From Montifringilla adamsi (taxonomy: Eukaryota; Chordata; Aves; Passeriformes; Passeridae), in assembly GCA_017590115.1 (NCBI GenBank), contig JAGGNK010008670.1, positions 1,798,001-1,862,000 on the forward strand: a stretch of DNA of 64,000 nucleotides, written 5' to 3'. The notes beneath the pieces are model-generated. The model was not told the DNA's origin. It was given only the letters and a program-made list of their open reading frames with translations, and searched no databases. A program made the position numbers and the translations under genes. Below are positions 48,406 through 64,000 of this stretch, in pieces (position 1 is the first letter of the stretch; every line of letters starts with the position of its first letter).

Positions 48406-48429
48406 GCTGCTCTCTGTAAAGAGGGCTGA

Positions 48430-52659
<4,230 letters not shown>

Positions 52660-53003
52660 GTTTATGACCCTGAGGAACATCTTTTCCCTCTGGGTGTGAG
52701 AGGAGAAAAGGGCAGCACTTTGGTTTAGATGTTATTTTTTGAGAGGTTTTAACAAAAATGTTGATATTTGCAAGGCCTGGATTAGTTTGAAGAAGTCACA
52801 CATCCTTTGCCTGTTGTCCAAGCACCAACAGGACCAGTGTGGGGAGGGCATTTCCCAGCACAGTTTGTAATTAGAATATTCAAATCGTGGAATGAAACTC
52901 CTCCCCAGCTCCTGCAGTCCCTGCATGGCCCAAGCTCCCTCTAGGAATCAGTTCTGATCACCTCTGATTTTGATAAAATGCCAGGGTTTGATTTGTAGAG
53001 CTC
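52660..53003 (+). other. Proximal OTOL1 3' UTR
   Basis: Sequence between the OTOL1 stop codon and the duplicated block. No AATAAA was noticed before 53161, so this part is probably transcribed as 3' UTR. Confidence 0.45.
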
Positions 53004-53160
53004 AGCCAGATGAGAACATGAGCAGTAGGTTCCTTGAATACACCTGAAAAGATTTAAAGCTCTTTTATCCTTGAATCAGTGTTATTTAGTGCTTTAGTCT
53101 TGATCTAAAAGAATATTAGATCAGTGTGAAAAACCCTCCTAAATCTTGTTCTTAAACAAA

Positions 53161-53166
53161 AATAAA
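53161..53166 (+). terminator. AATAAA poly(A) signal 1, OTOL1
   Basis: First AATAAA found after the OTOL1 stop, about 500 nt downstream, inside unit 1 of the duplication. Confidence 0.45.
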
Positions 53167-53466
53167 TCTGAAACTTTCAAAAGTAGCTGAGAGGTGAATA
53201 TTTTATTGGCCTGCTCAGACCACCAGGTTTTGAGCCTCTGATGCTGTGGGATCATCCTTGGGATCATCTTCACCTAATGCTTGGGATCAGCCAAATGGGA
53301 ACATGAGCAGTAGGTTCCTTGAAATCACCTGAAAAGATTTAAAGCTCTTTTATCCTTGAATCGGTATTATTTAGTGCTTTAGTCTTGGTCATGAATTATA
53401 AAAAAATTGTGTAAAAGAGTATTAGATCAGTGTAAAAAACCCTCCTAAATCTTGTTCTTGAACAAA

Positions 53467-53472
53467 AATAAA
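53467..53472 (+). terminator. AATAAA poly(A) signal 2, OTOL1 (duplicated)
   Basis: Homologous hexamer in unit 2 of the duplication, about 305 bp beyond the first. Either could define the OTOL1 3' end. Confidence 0.4.
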
Positions 53473-56400
53473 TCTGAAACTTTAAAACATAGCTGAGAGA
53501 TGAATATTTGACTTCATTGGTCCACTCAGACCACCAGGTTCTGAGCCTCTGATGCTGTGGGATCATCCTTGGGCTGCTGGGAGGAGGAGGAGGCAGAGGC
53601 AGCCAAGAACAGACTTTGGAACTCCCTTGAGGTGTTGTGATGGCTCAGAGGATTTGTGGGAATGTTTAAAATCCTCACGGAGAACATGTGACCAGAAAAC
53701 TTTAATCCAAGCTGGTTTCCACCTTAAAAATATTGAAGTATATTTTAAAAATCCCTCATTTTGAGCTGTTTTTCCTCATTTTTTGTGCTGTGGTAGAATG
53801 ACAGTGGATTGATTGAGGATGTGCTTTGTCTCATGATAGAGCCCTGTTAAAAAAAATATGCCAAAATATTTATTCCCTTTCACTTCTGCTTTTATTTTGT
53901 TTGGTAAAACTGTCCCCTCTTCAGGTTGCAGTGAAGCATTTTGACACTGGAAGAAAATAAATGCTCAGGGTTCTACTCAGCCAAGCAGCTCTTGTCAGTA
54001 ATTACGAAAAATTATTCCAAAGTCATAAAAACACATATTTGTGGTGTTTGCCATGTTTTAAATCAAATGTTCCACAGCTTAGCACTTAATTCTGTGATTT
54101 TAGGGGCAGGACTGGGTTTCTGAACCAGAGGAACATCAGCAGCAGAGCTTGGTGTCTCCCTGTGCTTCCTGCCCTGGGCTTTTCCAGGTGTTCTGTGTCC
54201 CCAGGCCACTGCTGCCATCAAGGAATGTCCCCAGCTGAGCTGTGCTTGCCCCAGAACAAATCCCACCTGTGCAGCCTGAGGGCTGGGGGGGATTAATTAA
54301 AGGGATGATATGGGCCAGGTGGGAATTCTGTATTTATTTGGGATCAGGGAATTGCTCTTGGATGCTCAAAGGCTGATTCCTTGCTCAGCTCCTGCTCCTT
54401 CCATGCTGGATTTCCATTCCCCGGCCCAGGTAAGCCCCTGGTTCTGCTTTACTTTCATTTGGATGAAAATGGATGGATTTAATTGATTTAGACCAGGGTT
54501 GCAATATCAGAATCCAGGTTCCTACATTTCAGCTGACATGTGCCTCGTTTTTTTTTTTTTTTTGGAGTTTTGTGGCTTTGCTGAGCTGCTGAAAGTTTTC
54601 CTCTTTTGAAAGGAGACAAACCACCTTTTGATGGGAATTAAAGTGGATTATCTTGTGAGAAATGCTTGTTTCTTAGTAGCTTGTAAAATGTTGCTTAGTA
54701 GGGAATGTTTAGGGCGTTCTCCAGGCAGAGCCACTGGTGTTTGTTCCCAGGAGAAGCTCTGCCATGGTTTTGTGGAAACTGCAGCTTCACCAATATTCCT
54801 TGAAAGGCTTTCAGGCTGGAAGTGTCTGCACCAGGACAAGATTTAATGTGGAAATGAGAAGGATTTGCTCCTGCGTGGTTTTAGGTCTGGTTTCCTATTA
54901 GTATAATCTGTTAGAGAATTGCCTAAGTTTATATATGTATATTAATGTTTTCAAGTCTATTTTGGGGTAAATTTGAATCACTTGGCTCATTTTTAATGAG
55001 TTTAATGTTAAAGAATAACAATTCTTAGAATTTTTTTTTTTTTTTAAATAAGAACTTGTTCAAGCGCAGATTTTCCATTTTCTGGGTGAAACTCCTCTTG
55101 CTACAACCTGAACTTCCACACTTCATTCCTTTTTTAGGAAATATCTTATTCTAGTGAGATAAAACTGTGGATGGACTGAAAATGTACTGGCTTTGTTTTA
55201 GTGTATCTTTCTCAGTTTAGTCTTTGGTCTGCAGACTCGAAGCCAATCTGGTTTTAGTCTGAGCTTCTCCAGACTTTGCCTCATTTAAAAAGGGGAAAAA
55301 GAGGAATAAGTCATCCTAAAACTGATATCTCTGATTTTTTTAATTGATGGTTTAAGTGTTTGATGGGAGACAGATAATTTAAAAAGAAGCTTTCTTTTAA
55401 TTTTCTTTGTGAAGGAATTGGATGTGGGGTCTGCTTGAGCATCAGGTAAATGTCTGGGAGAGGGGAGAATGAAAAAGCAGCTCTTGGGTGCCTGTTTTGT
55501 TTTTTTTTTTTTTCTGGTGAAAGATCAGTGTAAGTGTGGCTTTTCTAGATGTTAAAACTCTGATTTACTTCTGTCTTAGAAGCAGCCACGGGGCAGGGGT
55601 GGAATTTCTGGTGCATCTTTCTCCATGCCAGAGGAAACATTTATTTTTTTAATTACTGTTTTCACAAATATTAACACCTTCTAGCTGGAAATACCTGAAA
55701 ATAAAACCTTTAGCTCTTTGCTGCTTTAATGATTCTGGGGTGGATTTTGGGCTGGGCTGTGTCCCAGGCAGAGCCAGCTCTGCTCTCTGGATGCTGTGCC
55801 TGTCCGGGGAGGTTGGAAACAGCAACAAACTGAGATTTCCCAAGGAGCTGGAAGCAGGACAGGGATCAGTTTAGCAGCCAGGTGTAACCCAGATGTCAGA
55901 CAGGCTCCTGCAGGGAATTCTTAATTCCCTGTGCTGCTTTTTTTCCAGGTTTTCCTTCTGAAGGTGAATCCCAGCAGCCTCCAGCTCGCTGGGATTTGCA
56001 GATCGTGGATCTGGCAGAGGGATCAGGAGGTGCCCCTGCTGTTCCTGAGCTCTCCCACCTGGAATGTCCCCCAAAGGTCCCCAGAGAGGGGTGGTGAGCT
56101 CACCCTCGCCATCCTTGCCTTGGTATGGCTGTTTCTTCTGGAATATTTTGGAGGAATTGCTTCAGGAAAGTTCTTTTGTGAGCTCCCACCCACAAACATT
56201 TTAATCCAAAGTCCTGAACTGGAATTTATCCTGAATATCCCATCCCAGCTGGCAGCTCGGCAGCCTCAGTTTTCCTCTGCAGCATTTGGAGCCAGGAAAT
56301 AGTAAAATATTGGGGAAAACACAAATATATGGCCCTAGATGTCACAGAGACAAATCCACTCAGTGCTTGTAAGATCAGTCTTTATTTCCTTGTGTTATAA

Positions 56401-56867
56401 ATGCAGCCCCACAAACAAAAAAAGAGCATTTAGCAGAGTTGTCTGTGCTTTGTGTGGCTCTTTTCTCCTCACATTCGCTTTATTTCTCCCCTCTGCAAAC
56501 TCACAGCCTTTATTTTTCTCAAGGTTTTATTTTAGCTCCATTGCTATCCAGATTTTTCATCCCCCCAGGGCATATCCATTTGTTTGGATGACTAACTTGC
56601 TTTTCCTGTAGAAATCTGAATTTCTAACTTGCTGATCCAAGTCTCTCCAATGATAAGTCATTGTCCATCTGTTTGCTCCCTCCTGAGCTGGTGCTGGGAG
56701 CTGCAGGGAGGATTAATGTCTGTGGAGCAGGCTGCAGGTTAGGCCTGGATTAGCAAGGACAGCCTCATGCCTTGTTTTCCCCATGTTCCTGTTGGTGCTC
56801 CTGAGGGAAGAATTTCCCCCCCGCCACTTCCCATGCTTTGGGAACTTGGTGGGATTTTACAAGAATA

Positions 56868-56960
56868 TTAAAAAATTTTTTAAAAATATTTTATTAAATA
56901 TTTTTATTTAAATATATTTAAATATTTTTAATTTTTAAAAGTTTTACAAGAATATTTTTT
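56868..56960. repeat. AT-only tract with inverted repeats
   Basis: TTAAAAAATTTTTTAA, AAATATTTTTATTTAAATAT and ATTTTTAATTTTTAAAA lie in succession with very few G or C. Several self-complementary stretches could fold into hairpins. Confidence 0.8.
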
Positions 56961-57663
56961 CCAACAATCTCTAAGACCCGGGTTCCAGCTTCATCCCACC
57001 TTAAACCTGTGTTTGGTGGACTCCTCTGCAGGTTTTTCAGGGAGAGCTGTGGAGGGTGCTTGCAGCAGGAGGTGCTGGGCTGTGCTTGCAGGGTTTCAGC
57101 AGAAGGGTGAATCTCTGCAGAGAACTCAGTGCAGCACCCCAGGAGCCCCTCAAAAACTCGTGTTGGGCGTGGGGCTGATAAAATAGGGTGCTGTGAGCTG
57201 CAGGGCTGTGATTTATGGTGCAGGGGTGGAAGGAGCCGTGTGAGCAGCTCACCTGATGCGCCAGGATCAATTCCTCCGCTGGTTTTTGGGACTCTGCGTC
57301 CGACTGTGTCCTTGTGGGGCAAGGATTTGGGGGTGGGGAGGCTGCAGGGGCTTCTCTGCCAGAATCTTCCCGTGTGTCCCACGGAGCCAATGGCACTGGA
57401 TCCAGGATGGCCTGTTGTTGGATAAGGGTGAGTGTCTAGGATAAAGGTTTTGGGAATTTTGGGGAGAAACCACGGGAGCTGCAGAGAGGAGTGTGGATTT
57501 GTGGGAGCAGCAGCCTCTGAAGCTGGTGCAGAAGGAGGGGCAGGAGCTGAGATCCCTTTGGATCCCCTTTGGAATCCAGTCCATGGGGGAGCACAAATCC
57601 TTCTGCTGCCCTGGGAGGGACCTCACAGGGAAGGGCAGAGGCTGGGATCCCTTGGGAATTCCC

Positions 57664-57733
57664 TGCTGGATCAGCTCTGGGCGATCCCTTGGGAAATCCC
57701 CCCAGGATCAGCTCTGGGCGATCCCTTGGGAAT
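57664..57733 (+). repeat. 35-bp unit duplicated in tandem
   Basis: GGATCAGCTCTGGGCGATCC then CTTGGGAA occurs twice in a row. Confidence 0.85.
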
Positions 57734-58305
57734 AAGCAGGAGGATTGAGGAGCCCTCTCCCTGAGGAGGAAGGAGGGAAAGCCTGGGATGAGCTGACTGC
57801 AGCCCCCATTCCCTGATCCCTCTGTTGGGATTACACTGAGCCTGGGAAGAAGGGAGGAAAGGGGTGAAGGTGTTTTTAAGATTTATTTTATTTCTCATCA
57901 CCCAGCTCTGGTGAGAAATCAACTTCCCCACGTGGACTCTGCCCTGCCTGTCCTTCCCTCGCCCCAAACCATTCCTGGGTTTTCCCTCTGAGCAGGGAGT
58001 GATGGAGCAGCTCTGGCGTTGCACGGAGCTCATCTCCTGTGGCTTTACTAATTAATTAATTAAAACCCGTTTGCGAAGCGCCGGCTCGGGGAGCTGTTTG
58101 AACTCGGAGCGGCTCAGCCCGGCCGGGAGCCGCTCCCCGCGGGGTTTGGGGACGCAGCAGGGACAGCAGATGGCAATGTGGCGCTGCGAGCCGAGCGGAG
58201 CCGGGAACTCGCAGGGAAATTCCTCGGGAAATCGAGAGGAGCGCTGCTGGGAGGAGCCGGCCTTGGGGCTGGGCACAGGATTTGGGGCTGGGATGGGTTT
58301 TCCGT

Positions 58306-59225
58306 AGGCTGGGATGGATGGATGGGTTGCTCCCATAGGGTGTGAGGGATGGATGGATGGATGAGTTGTTTCCATAGGCTGGGATGGATGGATGGATGAG
58401 TTGTTTCCATAGGCTGGGATGGATGGATGGATGAGTTGTTTCCATAGGCTGGGATGGATGGATGCATGGTTTCCATAGGTTGGGATGGATGGATGGATGA
58501 ATTGTTTCCATAGGCTGGGATGGATGGATGGATGAGTTGTTTCCATAGGCTGGGATGGATGGATAGATGCATGGTTTCCATAGGTTGGGATGAATGGATG
58601 AGTTGTTTCCATAGGCTGGGATGGATGGATGGATGAGTTGTTTCCATAGGCTGGGATGGATGGATGGATGAGTTGTTTCCATAGGCTGGGATGGATGGAT
58701 GGATGAGTTGTTTCCATAGGCTGGGATGGATGGGTTGCTCCCATAGGGTGTGAGGGATGGATGGATGGATGAGTTGTTTCCATAGGCTGGGATGGATGGA
58801 TGGATGAGTTGTTTCCATAGGCTGGGATGGATGGATGCATGGTTTCCATAGGTTGGGATGGATGGATGGATGAATTGTTTCCATAGGCTGGGATGGATGG
58901 ATGGATGAGTTGTTTCCATAGGCTGGGATGGATGGATAGATGCATGGTTTCCATAGGTTGGGATGAATGGATGAGTTGTTTCCATAGGCTGGGATGGATG
59001 GATGGATGCATGGTTTCCAGAAGGTGGGATGGATGGATGAATGGATTGAGTCCATAGAGTGGGATGGATGGGTTGTTTCCACAGGGTGGGAGGGATGGAT
59101 GGATGGATTGTTTCCATAGGCTGGGATGGATGGATGAGTTGTTTCCAGAGGGTGGGATGGATGGATGGATTGTTTCCATAGGGTGGTAAGGATGGATTGT
59201 TGTTTCCATAGGATGTGATGGATGG
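58306..59225. repeat. Higher-order minisatellite, ~35-bp unit, ~900 bp
   Basis: About 25 units of GGATGGATGGATG, AGTTGTTTCCATAGGCTGGG with variants (GCATGG, GAATTG, GGTTGCTCCCATAGGGTGTG). The ordered series of variants from 58324 recurs from 58732, about 408 bp away, but with one unit fewer inside the second copy. This is a higher-order repeat whose unit number has changed. The minus strand is open in all three frames for 320-427 codons rich in His-Pro-Ser; these are repeat translations. Confidence 0.93.
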
Positions 59226-62200
59226 GTTGTGAACCTGCTCAGGAGTCACTTTGTCCCCATCCTCGGGCTCTTTGTGTCCCCTTGGAGCTGGGCTCGTGGA
59301 TTTTGGGATGGGGGGACACTCCCAGCCTGTCCCTTCCATTTAGGGAAGGTCCGTTCAGGATTTGATGCCTTAGAAAGACCAAACTTGGGCCCGCAGTGGG
59401 GTGGCTCATGTTTCACTGGCGGCTCTCTGTGTGTTTATTTTGATTTAAATGTTATTTTATCACTGAGAATCCGTGTCCACACCGAGAGCTCTGGATGCAG
59501 AGAGCTGCAGCACAAATCTCAGCTTCGAATATGTGAATTATTCCCCAACTTCAATAATCCCAAAAAGCCTGTGACCACATGGGGGACTCTCTTTGCTGGT
59601 TTTAATAAAAGGCTTGTGATAAAACCAACCAAAAATCTGAAATTCCACCATTTTTGGTGCCTCCACACGTGGAAAATGAGGAAGCAGAGAAGCTGTAAAA
59701 GCAACAGAAGCTTGGCCACCTCCCTGATTTGTGGTTCTCATCAATTAATTAGGCAGCCAAATGGTGTTATCTCCACCTGGAATTGATTCTTTTGGCTGGC
59801 AAATTAGTAGTAGACAATTAGAGATGTTCCTTAAAAACAGAAAAAAAGTTCATGAGGCTTCCTGGAACCCAAATCCCCAATAAAACCAGAGGGTTTGCCA
59901 TGAGAGAGAGGCTCCTGCTTCCCCTTTAGTGCCTGCAGAAGGAGGAAAAAATGGTTTTTGCAGGTGCTGGTGCTTCCCAGGTGCTTCCCAGGTGCCTCTT
60001 TTGCTCTGGAGCAACTTTTGGGGGGAAAAATGGGAGATTTGGGAGTCATTTGGAAGAGCAGGTTTGTTGTGGTTACCAAGCCAGGGCTCTCAAATCCATT
60101 TTACAGACTGAGGTCTCTACTCCATATCCAGGTTATTTGCTTTTCCAGATGTAAACAGGAATTTGGAAGCTCTTTTAGACAAATTAATATGCAAATTATC
60201 AATGTTAAAATTGTTATTAATATATAAATTTATCACATTTCCTATATATTTCTAGATCTAAATTTCTTCTGTGTCTTGGGCAGTTTCCCAGCTGAGAAGC
60301 TGCAGGAATAACAAAATCTGTTTAAAATCTGGATTTTGGGCTGGAATTTGGCCCCCAAAAAGCTCTAAATTGGGGGGTTTAACTCCTCATGCATAACCTC
60401 AAAAATGTTTAAATAAATAATATTTATTTGAAATAAAGAATAAAATGAAGATTTTTATTCATCCCTTAGGTGGAGGTTTGATAGAATTTAATCCTTATCT
60501 CTCAAAGGCCAGGTGATTTTAGGGGGGAGGGAATTGGTGTCACTTAAATCCTTTAGAACTGAATCTTTAGAATGAGCTCTGCTCTTTTTGCCAGAGAATT
60601 CAATTTGAGCTTTTAATTGAGGGTTTCCTGTACAGGTGAGAGTCCCCCAAACCTCCATCCCTAATTTATTTGACAAGGAATTCAGGGAAATTCTGGGAAG
60701 CTGCAAGGCTTTGCTGGTAGATTGGCAACTTGGGTTTATGAAGAATTTAATAAATTTATTATTTACAATGGATTTATAAACAATAAATTCATTATTTAGA
60801 ATTATTTACAGACCTTCCTCCCATGACAAAATATGGAAATAACATTGAGCTGTGGGAGGGGAATTGGAATAAAAATATTTGTGGGATCAGCCAGAGCAAT
60901 GAACCTTCGGAGCTGTGGTGTTGAGGGGTGGGTTGGATATTCCAGATCCAGCTGCGGACATAAAAATGCCACAAAAACAGTGCAGAAAGTCACAATATTT
61001 TAAGCTCCTTAAGTGCAATTCCTGATGTGTGCTGGTAGGAGGTCACTGAGGAGTGAATGAAGCAGGAATTCCTTCGTGCCAAACCTTCTGAATGGGTGGA
61101 AAAGAGCAGATTGGGAATTTATGCTCCCAAAATCCCCTGGGAAATTGGCCAAGCGAGCTGTGAAGTGGGATGGGCATTTTTTCCTGGTGGATCTGCTGTG
61201 CATCTCCCCCTGGTCTGGATGTGCCTCCCCAGAGGTTTTTGGTGGGGTTTTTGGCAGGAAGCTGAGCAGCTCCTTGGGCGGGAGCAGCCTGGTGGATTTG
61301 GGGTGCTGCCCTTGGGATCTGCTTGTGACCCTGAGTTTGTTCATCTTTTCCTCTGTTCCTGGTGGGATTCATCCCTCTGGCTCCAGAGAGGCTTTAATCC
61401 TGATTTTTCAGGCTCCAGGGAAGATGAATTTGCCTCTGGATCCAGCCCTGTGCTGTTGGCACCTCTGAAATCCTTTTGGCATCACTAATCCTGACCCTCA
61501 TCCCTGAATTTGGCTTTAGAGCTGGAGCTGAGCACAACTTCCAGCTGAGTAACAATGATGGGAAAGAGCTCCAGGCTCTTGGAGCAGTAATCAGAGTTCT
61601 AAACAGCCACACCACAGCTTTTTCCAAATTTATCTTCCCATTCCTTCATCGCTGTTGTTATCCCTGTTTACCTCCAGTTGAAATCTTTCCACTCAATTGA
61701 TTCTAATTGACTCAGTCACTTTAAGGAAAATAACTTGGGGGAAAAAAAGGGGCCTAAATATATATATTTTTTTCCTCATAAGACCTTCCTAAAATGAAAA
61801 GAAAGATAAATCCAAATTACGATTTCCCAACAGAGCCCAAATTCATCTGTGACATAATTGGAATTACAGCATCTCTTGGCAGCCCAAAAGAATCATCAAG
61901 GAGAAAAACTAAACCCAGCCCAGGCCCTGCAAAGTTATTTCAAAACTAAAATAAAGCACTTGAGCAAAGAAGTGAGTGAAAATAAAACCAGTTTTAGTGA
62001 GTTTATTCTGAGTAAAGAAGGTGTGATTGAAAATACAGGGATATCAACTCCAGGATTGAAATGACCTCACAAGCAATATCTGCATTTCTATGAATTCAGC
62101 ACAGAAAATATTTGGATTTCAGCTCATGTGCCCATAGTACTCCATAATAGGCACAGGAATATTGGGTAAGGAAATGTCCTGATCTGCTCTGTTTTCATGG

Positions 62201-64000
62201 GAAAATAGTGATTTTTTTTTTTTTGGTCTGTTTTTTGGAAAACAGCTGAATGTGCATCAGGCAAAATGTGGTGTAAAATATTCAGGAGGATCTGCTGAGT
62301 GCTGGGGCAGGAGGGAATCCTGGAATTAAGTTGGAAAAGCCCTCTAAAGGCACTGAACTCCCCCAGCACAGCCCTGACCTGTCTCCCCAGGTGCAAGGAA
62401 AACAAAATCCCTGCAGAGCTTCTCCTGGGAGCTGCTGTGGCCAGGAGCTGTTCACCACTCCCTGAATAATTTAAACAGAGAAATATTTGCTGCTTGCAGT
62501 AACTCATCCTCCCAGGAGCTCTTTGGGCCTCCCAAGCCTGCTGAAAAATCCCAAAACAATTCTATCCTGAAGGGAAAAATCATTCCCTTTGGTCAGATGC
62601 AGGGATTTTCCAGCTGGAGATGCTTCCCAGAGCAATCCCAATAAATCAGCACTGCTGGGAGCATGAAAAGCTTCAGTGGGGCTGAAAGAATTTATCCTTT
62701 GGGATGGTTTTTTTTTTTTTCTTTCTGTGCTGCTTTGCTGGAGTCTGGGGCAGATGGGAGTGGAATTGGGGAGCTGGAGCCAATGCTGGGCATTCCCAAG
62801 GGATTCTTACCAGCCAGGATGAGCTGGGATTGATGGGAATCACTTCTCCTTGAGATGGAGCTCCTTTGGAAGTCAGTGTCAGCTTTGAAAACATTCTGCA
62901 AATCCATCCTCAGCTGTGGATTTCACGTGGACATTTTGTGTTTGAAATCCAGGGAATGGATTCCACCCCCAGGCTGGATTTATCCCTGAGCTCTGCTTGG
63001 GGCATCACCCAGAGCCAGGGCTGAGGGTTCATCCAGTAATTCATGAATCACTGGAAAACCCTGGAATGTTGAAGGTCTGACTTGATTTTTGCTTTTCAAT
63101 CCTGGTTGGAGCAGGATTACAGAAAGAGAGGAGCTCAAAATGCTTCTCACTTTGGACCCACCATTTGTAGCTTATTAAAGCCCAGCTCTAGGTTTTTATT
63201 AGGTAATCAATGAATCTAATCAGGTTTTATGGGGAGGGTGGTTTTATTTTATGCTGTCATAAATTCTCCTCATTTTGCCTATCAACATTTACAAGGGATT
63301 TGAAAAGCACTTGGAAGAAGAAACCCCTTTCTGACTCTCGCATCCAGTTTCTCAACAGGACTCTTGAATTTCTGTCCATGTCACATTAAAAGCAGAATTG
63401 AAAAAGTTTATTAAATCTGTGCCCCTAAATCGACCCAACACAGCCATCCCAGATGGAAACTCATCCTCATAAACAGCTTCAGGTATGGATAGCAATGAAT
63501 CATTGAAATAAATTCTGCTAAGTATTAAAAAACCCCAAATATTGGTGTATTAACCCAGCTCTTCATACCTTTGCAGCTGCTCTGGCATGAATCTGCCCTG
63601 GGATGGTGCCTTTGGAGTTTTCCAGGGAAGCTGGAGTTGTTTCAGCCAGGAAATGTGAAATCCCTCAGCTGTGGGGGTGTCTAGGATGAGTGGTTGAGGG
63701 TCAGGCATGGTTTGTGTGGAGCAAGGAAAGCCAAGGGATGCCCCTGCTTTCCATGGCTCCACCCTTTTTTTTGGCCCTGCTCTTTTTTTTTTTTTTTTTT
63801 TTTTTTTTGTTAGGGAGGATTTTCTTTCTGTGTTGCTCCTGTTCTCATCTCCTGATCCAAGCCCTTCTTCCTCCCCTGTGTAATATTTTTGATATATTTT
63901 TCCTGCTCCCACATCCCAGCCAGGAGGGATCCCCCTGGAAATGCCAGAATTCTGCACTCCACCCCTGCCCTGGCAGCTGTGCCTTTCCGTGGTGAGATTT
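59226..64000. other. Distal flank, no gene recognised
   Basis: No frame with family resemblance and no RNA gene seen. Small poly-A/T runs occur (near 62216, 62706 and 63785-63808) and AT-rich stretches at 60180-60250 and 60410-60450. Confidence 0.5.

Larger units (their letters stand above)
53004..53573 (+). repeat. Tandem duplication (~285-bp unit x 2) in the OTOL1 3' region
   Basis: A unit running from GAACATGAGCAGTAGGTTCC through CTCCTAAATCTTGTTCTT to GATGCTGTGGGATCATCCTT occurs at about 53004-53263 and 53287-53573 with about 90% or better similarity. Each copy contains an AATAAA. Confidence 0.93.
53574..58305. other. Downstream of OTOL1, no gene recognised
   Basis: No coding gene or RNA gene recognised. 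It holds poly-T runs (near 54550, 55030 and 55500), an AT-only inverted-repeat tract at 56868-56960 and a short duplicated 35-bp unit at 57664-57733 (GGATCAGCTCTGGGCGATCC twice). Confidence 0.5.

Noticed and set aside
58052..59339. Long minus-strand open frames (322, 385 and 427 codons) rich in His-Pro-Ser-Ile
   Set aside because: They translate the ~35-bp minisatellite in all three frames, with no start context, domain or conserved neighbour.

Overview
The window is nuclear DNA of a bird, most likely a songbird. Genes are intron-rich with GT/AG splice sites, two CpG islands mark promoters, about fifteen short CR1-type LINE fragments are scattered through it, and an LTR-like block resembles passerine endogenous-retrovirus LTRs. 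No bacterial, plasmid or phage features were seen. Four genes are supported, and they belong to the vertebrate NMD3-SPTSSB-OTOL1 neighbourhood (human 3q26.1).

Layout: (1) 2430-2672 (+) is an intact one-exon reading frame for a divergent small subunit of serine palmitoyltransferase, an SPTSSB-like paralogue, directly behind a 450-bp minisatellite. (2) 8925-15684 (-) is a complete NMD3 gene. Fifteen coding exons were assembled base by base and give 504 residues with no frame break; its CpG-island promoter lies at 15.4-16.15 kb. (3) 16.2-26.7 kb is intergenic with CR1 pieces and simple repeats. (4) 27475-27711 (-) is the coding exon of the canonical SPTSSB, bracketed by a ~525-bp direct duplication. 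A CpG island at 34.8-35.75 kb with several minus-strand splice donors is its probable promoter, which would make 27.74-34.95 kb an intron. (5) 36-47 kb is intergenic, with a 12-unit 73-bp minisatellite at 43.3-44.1 kb. (6) An LTR-like block at about 47.3-48.4 kb ends some 90 bp before OTOL1. (7) 48493-52659 (+) is OTOL1 (otolin-1, an inner-ear collagen/C1q protein) in four coding exons, with one apparent single-base frame break in the collagen region at about 52003-52007. (8) 53-64 kb has no recognised gene. It holds a tandem duplication carrying the OTOL1 poly(A) signals and a 900-bp higher-order minisatellite at 58.3-59.2 kb.

The genes do not form one pathway. NMD3 exports 60S ribosomal subunits, the two ssSPT proteins tune sphingolipid synthesis in the ER, and OTOL1 builds otoconial matrix. 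The most notable point is the extra ssSPT paralogue on the far side of NMD3. It keeps the family core but has leucine where ssSPTb has Val25 and ssSPTa has methionine, the position tied to acyl-CoA choice. The four proteins were recognised by comparison with remembered family sequences; no database was searched.
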